The notes below the pieces were generated by a model. It saw nothing but the letters and a program-made list of their open reading frames with translations. It had not been told where the DNA came from and searched no databases. The position numbers were made by a program, and so were the translations under genes. 5,556 nt of DNA from Actinomycetes bacterium (GTDB lineage Bacteria > Actinomycetota > Acidimicrobiia > Acidimicrobiales > Palsa-688), in the NCBI GenBank assembly GCA_021827225.1, contig JAKAXG010000343.1, positions 1 to 5,556 on the forward strand, in the 5' to 3' direction. This document shows, piece by piece, positions 1 through 5,550 of the stretch (position 1 is the stretch's first letter; the number at the start of each line of letters is the position of its first letter).

Positions 1-555
1 CGCCAGGGCCTCCAGGCCCGCCAGGTACGCCTCCATCACCTCCTGGTAGCGGGGAATGCTGAAGATGAGCGTCACGTTGATGTTGCGGCCCTCGGAGATC
101 ATCTGGCGCACCGCCGGGACCCCCTCAGCGGTGGCGGGGATCTTCACCATGAGGTTCGGCAGGGCGATCCGCTCGTGCAGGTTGCGGGCCGCCTCGATGG
201 TCTCGCCGGTCCGGCTGGCCAGAGAAGGTGCCACCTCCAGCGACACGAAGCCGTCCAGCCCGCCACTGGCTTCGTGTACCGGCCGCAACAGCGCGCAGGC
301 GTCCCTGACGTCGTCGACAGCCATGTCCCAGAAGGCCGACTCCACCGAGTCACGGGAGATGACGGACCGGAACTGCTCGTCGTAGGCATCGGAGCCGGTC
401 ATCGCCTTCTGGAAGATGGTCGGGTTGGAGGTCACCCCGCGGATGCCCTGGTCCACCAGCTTCTGCAGGCCTCCGCCGCGCAGGCTGGGCCGGTTGAGGT
501 TGTCGATCCAGGGGCTCTGGCCCTGCTGGGAGCAGAGCTTCTGCAGGTTGGTCAC
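1..555 (-). CDS. tal: Transaldolase, N-terminal half (cut by window edge)
   Basis: Transaldolase moves a dihydroxyacetone unit from sedoheptulose 7-phosphate to glyceraldehyde 3-phosphate in the cytosolic non-oxidative pentose phosphate pathway. I translated the 185 codons present by hand. Residues 35-50 carry the early barrel motif (DQGIRGVTSNPTIFQKA). NLMVKIPAT (134-142) contains the Schiff-base lysine, Lys138, encoded at 144-142, and NVTLIFS follows. This is the mycobacterial-type transaldolase family (usually about 370 residues), so roughly half is missing beyond base 1. The start is GTG at 555-553, whose G is also the last base of the transketolase TAG stop. An AGGAGG lies 7 bases upstream inside the transketolase tail. 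The two genes are almost certainly translationally coupled and co-transcribed. In many actinobacteria zwf and opcA follow, but this cannot be seen here. Confidence 0.96.
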   Translation of the reverse strand, partial: MTNLQKLCSQQGQSPWIDNLNRPSLRGGGLQKLVDQGIRGVTSNPTIFQKAMTGSDAYDEQFRSVISRDSVESAFWDMAVDDVRDACALLRPVHEASGGLDGFVSLEVAPSLASRTGETIEAARNLHERIALPNLMVKIPATAEGVPAVRQMISEGRNINVTLIFSIPRYQEVMEAYLAGLEALA

Positions 556-2564
556 TACTCGTCCTCCTCGTCTTCGTAGATCTCGTCGAAACCCTCCAGG
601 GCGTCCACCAAAGTGGCGGCCCGGGCGGCCACGTGCTCGGGCGTGAATCCGAACGACTCCAGCACCTCGGCGCCGGGCCCGGAGGCGCCGAAGTGGTCGA
701 TCGAGACCGAGTCGTCGGCCCAGCGGGCCCACCCGAAGGAGCTGGCGGCCTCCACCGCCAGGACCGGGACCGCCCCGCCGAGCACGGCGTCCTGGTAGTC
801 GTCGTCCTGCTCCTCGAACAGCTCCCAGCTGGGCATGGACACCACCCGGGCCGACAGGCCGCTGGCGTCGAGCAGCTTGGCCGCCTCCACGCAGAGGCCC
901 ACCTCGGAGCCGGTGCCGACGAGGATCACGTCCGGTTCCTCGTCCGCCTCCACCAGGACGTAGGCACCCCGCTCCAGGTTCGAGCCCAGCTCGGCCGTCC
1001 CCTCGAGCACCGGCAGGTTCTGCCGGCTGAGGATCAGGGCGGTGGGGCCGTCCCGCTCGACGGCCACCCGCAGGGCGTGCGCCGACTCGTTGGCGTCGGC
1101 CGGGCGGATCACCCGCAGGCCGGGTATGGCCCGCACCGCGGCCAGCTGCTCGATGGGCTGGTGGGTGGGGCCGTCCTCTCCGAGACCCACGGAGTCGTGG
1201 GTCCAGAAGTAGACGACCTTGGCCTCCGACAGGGCGGCCAGGCGCACCGCCGGGCGCATGTAGTCGCTGAACACGAAGAAGGTGCCGCCCACCGGGAGCA
1301 CCCCGCCGTGGAGGTTCAGGCCGTTCATCACCGAGCCCATGGCGTGCTCGCGCACGCCGAAGGCGATGGCCCGCCCCTCGGGGTGCTCGTGGCTCTGGAG
1401 GGGCTCGTCATCGAGCTTGGTGCCCGTGTTGCCGGTCAGGTCGGCCCCGCCGGCCACCAGTCCGGGGATGTCGTCGAAAACCGCGTTCATGGCCGTCTTG
1501 ACCGAGTTGCGGGTGGCCACCGACTCGCCCGGTTTCCACACCGGCAGCTTGTCCTGCCAGCCCGGCTTGCCCCGGTCCTCCCAGGCGGCGTCCCACGCCT
1601 CCCGGTCGCCGCTCCAGCTCTGCAGGCGACCCTCCCATGCGGCCCTCCGGGCCCGGCCCCGCTGGCCGGCCTGGCGGTACATGTCGAGCACCTCCCCGGG
1701 GACCCAGAAGTCCTGGTCGGGGGGGAGCCCCAGGATCTCCTTGGTGGCCCGGACCTCGTCGGCGCCGAAGGGAGACCCGTGGGCCTTGGGGCTGTCGGTC
1801 ATCTTCGGCGACGGGTAGCCGATGTGGCTGCGCAGCACGAGCAGGCTGGGCCGGTCCTCCTCGGCCATGGCCCGGCGGACGCCGGCCTCCAGGGCGTCGG
1901 TGTCGTTGGCGATCTCACCCAGGTGCTCCACGTGCCAGCCGTAGCCCTCGAAGCGCTTGCCGACATCGTCGGTGAGGGCGATCTCGGTCGGCCCGTCGAT
2001 GGTGATGTGGTTGTCGTCGTAGACGTATACGAGCCGGCCCAGCTCGAGGTGCCCGGCCAGCGAGGCGGCCTCGTGGCTCACACCCTCCATCAGGTCGCCG
2101 TCACTGCAGATGACGAAGGTGTGGTGGTCGACCAGGTCCGGGCTGAAGCGGGCCCGCAGCATCCGCTCCGCCAGGCCCAGGCCGACGCCGTTGCCCACGC
2201 CCTGGCCCAGCGGGCCGGTGGTGACCTCGATGCCGGGCAGGTGGTGCACCTCCGGGTGGCCGGGGGTTCGGCTGTGCAGCTGGCGGAACTGCTCGAGGTC
2301 CTCCAGCTCCAGGCCGTAGCCGGTCAGGTACAGCATCGAGTACAGGAGGATGCAGGCGTGACCGCAGGACAGCACGAAGCGGTCCCGGTCCGGCCAGTGG
2401 GGGTCGGACGGGTCGTAGTTCATGATCCGGGTCCAGAGGACGTGGGCCAGCGGCGCCAGCGCCATGGCCGTACCGGGGTGCCCGGAGTCGGCCTTCTGGG
2501 GGGCATCCATGGCCAGACCGCGGATGACATTGATGCCCAGCTGCTCGAGGTCGCGCTCCGTCAT
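555..2564 (-). CDS. tkt: Transketolase
   Basis: This thiamine-diphosphate enzyme transfers two-carbon ketol units between sugar phosphates (pentose phosphate pathway; also supplies ribose 5-phosphate and erythrose 4-phosphate). It has 669 residues, full length for the family. Visible motifs in order are: GHPG (His29); LSCGHA (His69); the ThDP/Mg motif around SDGDLMEG with Asp155 and Asn185 ([10 protein letters not shown]); Arg352 in the ATRNS segment; REHAM with the catalytic Glu406; and [11 protein letters not shown] with His468. The C-terminal transketolase domain covers about 540-660. The first Gly of the usual GDG is Ser154, a mild change. The protein ends in an acidic tail (EDEEDE) whose codons hold the ribosome-binding site of tal. 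ATG at 2564 is chosen because the family N-terminus begins right there and a TAGGGT -10-like hexamer sits 6 bases upstream. Long ORFs on the opposite strand are GC-driven shadows. Confidence 0.98.
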   Translation of the reverse strand: MTERDLEQLGINVIRGLAMDAPQKADSGHPGTAMALAPLAHVLWTRIMNYDPSDPHWPDRDRFVLSCGHACILLYSMLYLTGYGLELEDLEQFRQLHSRTPGHPEVHHLPGIEVTTGPLGQGVGNGVGLGLAERMLRARFSPDLVDHHTFVICSDGDLMEGVSHEAASLAGHLELGRLVYVYDDNHITIDGPTEIALTDDVGKRFEGYGWHVEHLGEIANDTDALEAGVRRAMAEEDRPSLLVLRSHIGYPSPKMTDSPKAHGSPFGADEVRATKEILGLPPDQDFWVPGEVLDMYRQAGQRGRARRAAWEGRLQSWSGDREAWDAAWEDRGKPGWQDKLPVWKPGESVATRNSVKTAMNAVFDDIPGLVAGGADLTGNTGTKLDDEPLQSHEHPEGRAIAFGVREHAMGSVMNGLNLHGGVLPVGGTFFVFSDYMRPAVRLAALSEAKVVYFWTHDSVGLGEDGPTHQPIEQLAAVRAIPGLRVIRPADANESAHALRVAVERDGPTALILSRQNLPVLEGTAELGSNLERGAYVLVEADEEPDVILVGTGSEVGLCVEAAKLLDASGLSARVVSMPSWELFEEQDDDYQDAVLGGAVPVLAVEAASSFGWARWADDSVSIDHFGASGPGAEVLESFGFTPEHVAARAATLVDALEGFDEIYEDEEDE
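563..568 (-). promoter_or_regulatory. Shine-Dalgarno for transaldolase inside the tkt tail
   Basis: The minus strand reads AGGAGG, then 7 bases, then the GTG start of tal. It is a full anti-16S match at ideal spacing. It supports GTG at 555 as the tal start and indicates reinitiation or coupling from transketolase, because the motif lies within the Glu-Glu-Asp codons of the tkt tail. Confidence 0.85.
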
Positions 2565-2570
2565 GGGGCA

Positions 2571-2576
2571 ACCCTA
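2571..2576 (-). promoter_or_regulatory. Putative -10 element of tkt (leaderless start)
   Basis: The minus strand reads TAGGGT, fitting the actinobacterial TANNNT -10 pattern, followed by six bases and the ATG of tkt. A transcript starting 6-8 bases after this hexamer would begin at or within a base or two of the A of ATG. No good -35 (TTGACA-like) is seen at 16-18 bases upstream, and no convincing Shine-Dalgarno precedes the ATG. The hexamer is short, so chance occurrence is possible. Confidence 0.4.
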
Positions 2577-2604
2577 CCCACGCCGGGAAGGGTCACCGGT
2601 ACCC

Positions 2605-2994
2605 TCAGGCGGGGGGAAGCAGGGTGAGCGGGACCACCGTGGCGGGGCCGTCGGGAAGCAGCCGGCAGTGGGCCTCGATGGTCCCGTAGGACTTGTACTC
2701 CAGCTCACCCCGTACCAGCCGGTAGGTGAACTTGCCGGGCTCCACCGTGAACGGTGACACATTGCGTGCCACCTGCTCGCCGTCCTCGTCGGTGAAGATC
2801 ACCTCGAGGATGCCCTGCCCGTCCTCGTCGGGCCGGCACCGGACCAGCACGATCAGATGGGGGGTGACCGCCACCGGAGGCTCGGTGGGGGCGGGCATGG
2901 AGAACATGATGCCCAGCAGGTCAATGCGGGTCGACGGACCGGGGACGGGCCGCAGGTCGATGTTCTCGGCGAAGAGGGCGGAGATGATGTCCAT
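2605..2994 (-). CDS. Conserved-type hypothetical protein, 129 residues (possibly DUF6941-like)
   Basis: The function is unknown. The protein starts MDIISALFAENIDL and has alternating hydrophobic segments separated by turns, e.g. IDLLGIMFSM (24-33), HLIVLVRCRP (46-55), GILEVIFTDEDGEQVA (61-76), FTYRLVRGEL (89-98) and GTIEAHCRLL (104-113). It has no signal peptide or membrane segment. The layout suggests a small all-beta cytosolic protein: an early LLGI strand, a strand ending in DEDGE, then a late strand pair. It recalls the DUF6941 family of small actinobacterial/firmicute proteins, from memory only. ATG at 2994 is preferred over the longer upstream reading because upstream codons are low-complexity Pro/Arg/Ala and overlap the desaturase. 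A TAGCCT hexamer lies 10 bases before it. It sits 32 bases after the desaturase and 40 before tkt on the same strand. Confidence 0.8.
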   Translation of the reverse strand: MDIISALFAENIDLRPVPGPSTRIDLLGIMFSMPAPTEPPVAVTPHLIVLVRCRPDEDGQGILEVIFTDEDGEQVARNVSPFTVEPGKFTYRLVRGELEYKSYGTIEAHCRLLPDGPATVVPLTLLPPA

Positions 2995-3004
2995 GGCGGC
3001 GGGG

Positions 3005-3010
3005 AGGCTA
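3005..3010 (-). promoter_or_regulatory. Putative -10 element of the 129-residue gene
   Basis: The minus strand reads TAGCCT (TANNNT type), ten bases before the ATG at 2994. A start of transcription 6-8 bases downstream would leave a 5' leader of only about 2-4 bases. No Shine-Dalgarno is visible in the CCCCGCCGCC between them, which agrees with a nearly leaderless mRNA. There is no recognisable -35. The hexamer falls in the 32-base gap after the desaturase stop, so the gene could also be read through from upstream. Confidence 0.35.
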
Positions 3011-3026
3011 GACGCGCTGCGGGCGC

Positions 3027-3788
3027 TCAGACCGGCTGCGGCTCCCGGCGGGCGCCGGCGGCCAGGCGGGGCTCCAGGTGGCGGACCGTCAGCCAGCGCA
3101 GGCGGCCGGCCAGGGCCACGAACCACCAGCCCGGGTCGATCTCCCGCTTGGCGAAGGACAGGCGGGCGGAGGTCGGCGCGGCGTGGTGGTTGCTGTGCAG
3201 CCCCTCGCCGGCGGTCAGCCACGCCAGCCACTGGCTGTTGGTGGCCAGGCCCTTGAACACCCGCTTGCCGTAGGTGTGCCCGACGGCGTTCACCGCCGAG
3301 TTGAGCAGCAGGTAGACCACGGCGTGGGTGCCGGCCGCGATGGCGGTCAGCTCCCAGTTCTCCCCGAAGATGAAGAACAGGGCGACGACGCCGATGCCCA
3401 GGCCGAGCAGGGCGTGGTCGAAGAGGATCCTGTCCCAGCGGTCCGCCGGGAGGTCCCTGGCGTACTTGTCGACCGTGACCCCGTCGCGCGCGGCCTTGCG
3501 GTAGAGCACCACGTTCCCGAGCTGCACCTTCCAGAACCCCTCGATCCTGGGGGAGTGGGGGTCACCCTCCAGGTCGGTGAAGGCGTGGTGCTTCCGGTGC
3601 ACGCCCACCCACTGCCTGGGCCGGATGCCGGTGGTGATCCACGTGGCGACCCGGAAGGCGAACCGCAGGGGGGGCGACATGGTGATCGCCTTGTGCGACA
3701 GGGTGCGGTGCAGAAAGACGGTCGTGAGGAGGATCGCCACCTGGCACGTGGCCAGACCGACGACCACGGCGACGATTATGCCGGTCAT
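3027..3788 (-). CDS. Acyl-CoA/fatty acid desaturase, compact membrane di-iron type
   Basis: This is a likely integral membrane desaturase that introduces a cis double bond into acyl chains (Delta-9-like, acyl-CoA or acyl-lipid), tuning membrane fluidity. All three histidine boxes are present: HRTLSH (27-32), HRKHH (64-68) and HSNHH (198-202). So are the AFTDLEGDPHSP segment after box 2 and an NxxxH (Asn167-His171) of the kind that supplies an extra iron ligand in stearoyl-CoA desaturases. Hydrophobic segments lie at about 3-26, 40-55, 122-142 and 148-170. It has 253 residues, shorter than many family members, with only one membrane segment before box 1. The upstream reading is Pro/Gly/Arg-rich and not hydrophobic, so ATG at 3788 is favoured, supported by a TACCTT hexamer 7 bases upstream. 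No redox partner gene is seen nearby. Substrate and regiochemistry cannot be read from sequence. Confidence 0.92.
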   Translation of the reverse strand: MTGIIVAVVVGLATCQVAILLTTVFLHRTLSHKAITMSPPLRFAFRVATWITTGIRPRQWVGVHRKHHAFTDLEGDPHSPRIEGFWKVQLGNVVLYRKAARDGVTVDKYARDLPADRWDRILFDHALLGLGIGVVALFFIFGENWELTAIAAGTHAVVYLLLNSAVNAVGHTYGKRVFKGLATNSQWLAWLTAGEGLHSNHHAAPTSARLSFAKREIDPGWWFVALAGRLRWLTVRHLEPRLAAGARREPQPV

Positions 3789-3878
3789 CCCCCACAAGGT
3801 ACCCGGTGGCCGGCCGCCGAAGCGCCCGGCCCCGCCGGTTCTTCCGGTCCTACCCGCGGGCGTGGTAAGCCGACCGGT
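3789..3878. other. 90-base divergent intergenic region
   Basis: This gap separates the desaturase (leftward) from the Lon-N protein (rightward) and must hold promoters for both. It contains the desaturase -10-like TACCTT, a GGCCGGCC palindrome (3808-3815), and the pentamer CCGGT three times (3803-3807, 3835-3839, 3844-3848) and again just before the rightward GTG (3874-3878). I see no clear -10 for the rightward gene. No operator can be assigned. Confidence 0.5.
3796..3801 (-). promoter_or_regulatory. Putative -10 element of the desaturase gene
   Basis: The minus strand reads TACCTT (TANNNT type), followed by seven bases and the ATG at 3788, so transcription would begin at about the A of ATG. 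The gene has no divergent partner sharing this site within 77 bases. No clear -35 is visible 16-18 bases upstream in the GC-rich spacer. A leaderless start is inferred. Confidence 0.4.
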
Positions 3879-4505
3879 GTGAGCCGATACCTGCCCGTGT
3901 TCCCTCTGGGCAACCCGCTGCTCCCGACCCAGATCCTTCCCCTGCACATCTTCGAGGACCGCTACCGGGTACTCATGGAGAGCCTCACCAGCCCCGGGTC
4001 CAGCGCGGAGATGGGGGTGGTGCTGATCGAGAGGGGCAGCGAGGTGGGCGGCGGTGACGTCCGGGTCGGCACCGGCACGGTGGCCCACCTCATCGAGTCG
4101 GAGCGCCTGCCCGACGGCCGGTGGATCGCCATCTTCGCCGGCAGCCACCGGTTCCGGGTGGAACGCTGGCTGGACGACGGCCCCTACCCCCAGGCGATGG
4201 TCGTCGAGATGGCCGACGAGGAGTGGGACCCGGCCGACGCCGGGCGGCTGGCCGCGGCCGAGGCCGAGGTCCGCCGGGCGGTCGGGCTGGCGGCGGAGCT
4301 CGGCGACGGTGGGGCCAACCCGGCGTTCACGCTCGACGCCGAACCGGTCCGGGCGGCCTGGGAGCTGTGCGTCCGGTCCCCCCTCGGCGCCCTGGACCGA
4401 CAGCGGCTCCTCGAGGCCGGGGACCGGGCCGAACGGCTCGGGATCCTGGAGCGCGAGGTGGCCGAGATCGCCCGATTGCTTGCGTTCAGGCTACGCGGGC
4501 GGTAA
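3879..4505 (+). CDS. Stand-alone Lon N-terminal (LON substrate-binding) domain protein
   Basis: This 208-residue protein resembles the N-terminal substrate-recognition domain of Lon protease without the ATPase or protease parts. The family signature is at the start: LPVFPLGNPLLPTQILPLHIFEDRYR (5-30; key residues Phe8-Pro9-Leu10 and Leu22-His23-Ile24-Phe25-Glu26). It is followed by a beta-rich region with MGVVLIERGSE (45-55), VGTGTVAHL (63-71) and GSHRFRVERW (88-97). A helical C-terminal part runs over about 118-205. It is probably cytosolic. Free LON-domain proteins are widespread in bacteria, but their exact role is not settled. GTG at 3879 is chosen because the family motif begins four residues later and the upstream reading is anti-sense to the desaturase. 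It is first in a plus-strand operon, with the next start 13 bases after its TAA. Confidence 0.9.
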   Translation: MSRYLPVFPLGNPLLPTQILPLHIFEDRYRVLMESLTSPGSSAEMGVVLIERGSEVGGGDVRVGTGTVAHLIESERLPDGRWIAIFAGSHRFRVERWLDDGPYPQAMVVEMADEEWDPADAGRLAAAEAEVRRAVGLAAELGDGGANPAFTLDAEPVRAAWELCVRSPLGALDRQRLLEAGDRAERLGILEREVAEIARLLAFRLRGR

Positions 4506-4508
4506 GGA
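4504..4508 (+). promoter_or_regulatory. Shine-Dalgarno for the Holin-X-like gene
   Basis: AAGGA overlaps the TAA stop of the Lon-N gene and lies ten bases before the GTG at 4519. A second purine run, GAAAGG (4511-4516), is only two bases from the start and probably too close. It supports GTG 4519 as the start. Confidence 0.45.
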
Positions 4509-4518
4509 TCGAAAGGTT

Positions 4519-4836
4519 GTGAGCAAACAGGACGACAAGGGTCTCGGCACCCACTTCAGCGAACTGCTCGGCCTGGTCATCGCCTACGCCAAGCAGGAGA
4601 CCGTCGTCCCGCTCAAGAACCTGGGCCGCTACATCGGTTTCGGCCTGGCCGGGGCCATCCTGATGGCGGCCGGCGGGGCCATGGCCACCCTGGCGGCGGT
4701 GCGGCTGGTGCAGGTCGAGACCGGTCGGCACCTGCACGGTGAGCTGACCTGGGTTCCCTACCTGGGGGGCATCCTCGTCGCCGGCGCGGGGGTCGCCTGG
4801 GCCGCCACCCGGATCGGCCGGGACGTCAAGCGATGA
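4519..4836 (+). CDS. Small two-helix membrane protein, Holin-X (Phage_holin_3_6)-like
   Basis: This 105-residue protein has a short polar N-terminus and an amphipathic region (SELLGLVIAYAKQETVVPLK, about 14-33). Two membrane helices follow (about 38-62 and 80-97), and the basic end is TRIGRDVKR. This layout fits the actinobacterial Holin-X superfamily (Phage_holin_3_6). Despite the name, these chromosomal proteins are mostly not phage holins and have no established function. No phage genes are near. The start GTG at 4519 follows an AAGGA. Its stop overlaps the next start as ATGA, so it is co-translated with the 84-residue protein. The family assignment rests on pattern and context only. Confidence 0.85.
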   Translation: MSKQDDKGLGTHFSELLGLVIAYAKQETVVPLKNLGRYIGFGLAGAILMAAGGAMATLAAVRLVQVETGRHLHGELTWVPYLGGILVAGAGVAWAATRIGRDVKR

Positions 4837-5087
4837 GCCCGAAGAAATCCTCCCTGCGGCCGACCACCCCCGAGGGGATGGTCCCCGGCCAGCGGGTGGA
4901 GATCACCGATATCCGCAAAAAGCTCGAGGAGATCCGGGGCGACACCGACGAGACGGCGACCGCGGCCAAGCCGTACGCGGTGATGGCCGCCGTGGGCGGA
5001 GCGGTCGTCGTGGTCACCCTGGCCTTCCTGCTGGGCCGGCGCCGGGGCCGGCGCAAGTCCACCTGGGTGGAGATCCGCCGGCTGTGA
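4833..5087 (+). CDS. Small single-pass membrane protein, 84 residues
   Basis: No function is recognised. The protein has a Pro/Lys-rich start and a short charged helix suited to a coiled coil (EITDIRKKLEEIRGDTDETATAA, about 23-45). One membrane helix follows (PYAVMAAVGG to LAFLLG, about 47-68), then a very basic stretch RRRGRRK (69-75), then TWVEIRRL. By the positive-inside rule the basic C-terminus is probably cytoplasmic. The helix-then-membrane-anchor layout is reminiscent of DUF3618-type proteins, which often sit beside Holin-X genes in actinobacteria, but the match is loose. ATG at 4833 overlaps the previous stop by four bases (ATGA), and its own stop overlaps the next GTG (GTGA). Confidence 0.85.
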   Translation: MSPKKSSLRPTTPEGMVPGQRVEITDIRKKLEEIRGDTDETATAAKPYAVMAAVGGAVVVVTLAFLLGRRRGRRKSTWVEIRRL

Positions 5088-5296
5088 CCGCCCTCGACCG
5101 GGCCACCAGGGCCCTGATGCGCCAGGCCTGGAGGCGGGGGGTGCTGGGCGGGAGCTCGGCCTGGACCGCCATAGGCGGCTTGGCCGTCCTCGGGTACCTC
5201 GGGGGCCGGGCCCTGCGCCGGGATGCCGATGTGGTGTTCTCCGAGGAACTGGCGCCGGGCCAGTCGATCCGCATCACCCACGAGGCCCGGCCCTGA
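5084..5296 (+). CDS. Small single-pass membrane protein, 70 residues
   Basis: The function is unknown. The basic N-terminal helix TRALMRQAWRRG (8-19) is followed by one probable membrane segment (about 21-42, Gly/Ala/Leu-rich with GGxxxxxGYLGG spacing). After ALRRDADV comes a compact polar tail, FSEELAPGQSIRITH (52-66). The tail looks like a short beta element rather than disordered sequence, and may be the functional part. The basic flanks on both sides make topology uncertain. GTG at 5084 overlaps the previous stop by four bases, and GGAG at 5069-5072 is a weak, rather distant ribosome-binding site. It is the last gene of the Lon-N/membrane cluster and is followed by a GC hairpin. Confidence 0.8.
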   Translation: MTALDRATRALMRQAWRRGVLGGSSAWTAIGGLAVLGYLGGRALRRDADVVFSEELAPGQSIRITHEARP

Positions 5297-5301
5297 TCAC
5301 C

Positions 5302-5320
5302 CGGCGCCCCGCGGGCGCCG
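5302..5320 (+). terminator. GC hairpin after the membrane-protein operon (possible terminator)
   Basis: A perfect 8-base inverted repeat (CGGCGCCC / GGGCGCCG) with a 3-base loop lies six bases after the stop of the 70-residue gene. No run of T follows, so it is not a classic intrinsic terminator. Such hairpins can terminate or stabilise 3' ends in high-GC actinobacteria. It separates the membrane operon from the sulfur-carrier gene. Confidence 0.5.
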
Positions 5321-5336
5321 ACACCTGCCGCTGGTC

Positions 5337-5342
5337 CACAAT
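5337..5342 (+). promoter_or_regulatory. Weak -10-like hexamer before the sulfur-carrier gene
   Basis: CACAAT matches four of six positions of TATAAT and lies seven bases before the GTG at 5350, the same spacing as the putative leaderless promoters elsewhere in the window. There is no recognisable -35, and no Shine-Dalgarno precedes the GTG. It could equally be chance. Confidence 0.25.
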
Positions 5343-5349
5343 CGGTTGA

Positions 5350-5550
5350 GTGAAAGTTCTGCTGCGCAATCCCCGCCGGGAGATGACCATGGACGGCCCG
5401 CTGGCGGTGTCCGCCCTGCTCAACCGGCTCGACGTCAACCGGGAGTCGGTCCTCGTGATCGTGGACGGCTCCCTGGTGACCGGCGACGCCACGGTGCCCG
5501 ACTCGGCCACCGTGGAGGTCCGGCCGGTCATTTCGGGGGGCGCCCTGTGA
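5350..5550 (+). CDS. ThiS/MoaD-like (TtuB-type) ubiquitin-fold sulfur carrier with C-terminal GGAL
   Basis: This 66-residue beta-grasp protein is a likely sulfur carrier. Such proteins are adenylated at a C-terminal Gly-Gly and then carry sulfur as a thiocarboxylate, for thiamine, molybdopterin or tRNA thiolation. The sequence fits the fold: strand MKVLLRN (1-7), second strand MTMDGP, helix VSALLNRLDV (20-29), strand SVLVIVDGSLV (33-43), and final strand TVEVRPVISGG (54-64). The reading nearest in style is the small carrier paired with PP-loop tRNA 2-thiolation enzymes (TtuB-like), judged by memory of the LLRNPRR start and RPVISGG end. Unusually, two residues, Ala-Leu, follow the Gly-Gly, so the carrier would need trimming before activation. 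GTG at 5350 is the only sensible start. The stop overlaps the next gene's GTG. Confidence 0.85.
   Translation: MKVLLRNPRREMTMDGPLAVSALLNRLDVNRESVLVIVDGSLVTGDATVPDSATVEVRPVISGGAL

Noticed and set aside
175..646. Small plus-strand frames opposite tal and the tkt end
   Set aside because: They are complements of well-supported transaldolase and transketolase codons and show no recognisable features.
633..2627. 664-codon open frame on the plus strand, antisense to transketolase
   Set aside because: The translation is rich in Gly/Ala/Val/Arg/His with no domain, as expected for the complement of a high-GC gene read in the shadow frame. The transketolase frame shows complete motifs throughout.
2995..3231. 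Longer N-terminus for the 129-residue protein
   Set aside because: It would overlap the desaturase end and is Arg/Pro/Ala-rich. ATG 2994 begins a regular strand pattern with a -10-like hexamer just upstream.
3078..3878. Upstream extension of the Lon-N frame to 475 codons
   Set aside because: The extension runs antisense through the desaturase, is low-complexity, and the Lon-N signature begins four residues after GTG 3879.
3803..3878. Four CCGGT pentamers in the divergent gap as an operator array
   Set aside because: The pentamer is frequent throughout this GC-rich window and the spacing is irregular, so chance is the simpler explanation.
3789..4148. Longer N-terminus for the desaturase
   Set aside because: The extra residues are polar, repetitive Gly/Arg/Thr and antisense to the Lon-N gene, with no membrane segment.
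4519..4836. A prophage holin and hence a prophage remnant
   Set aside because: No lysin, structural or integrase gene is near, and base composition matches the neighbours. Holin-X-like proteins are ordinary chromosomal genes in actinobacteria.
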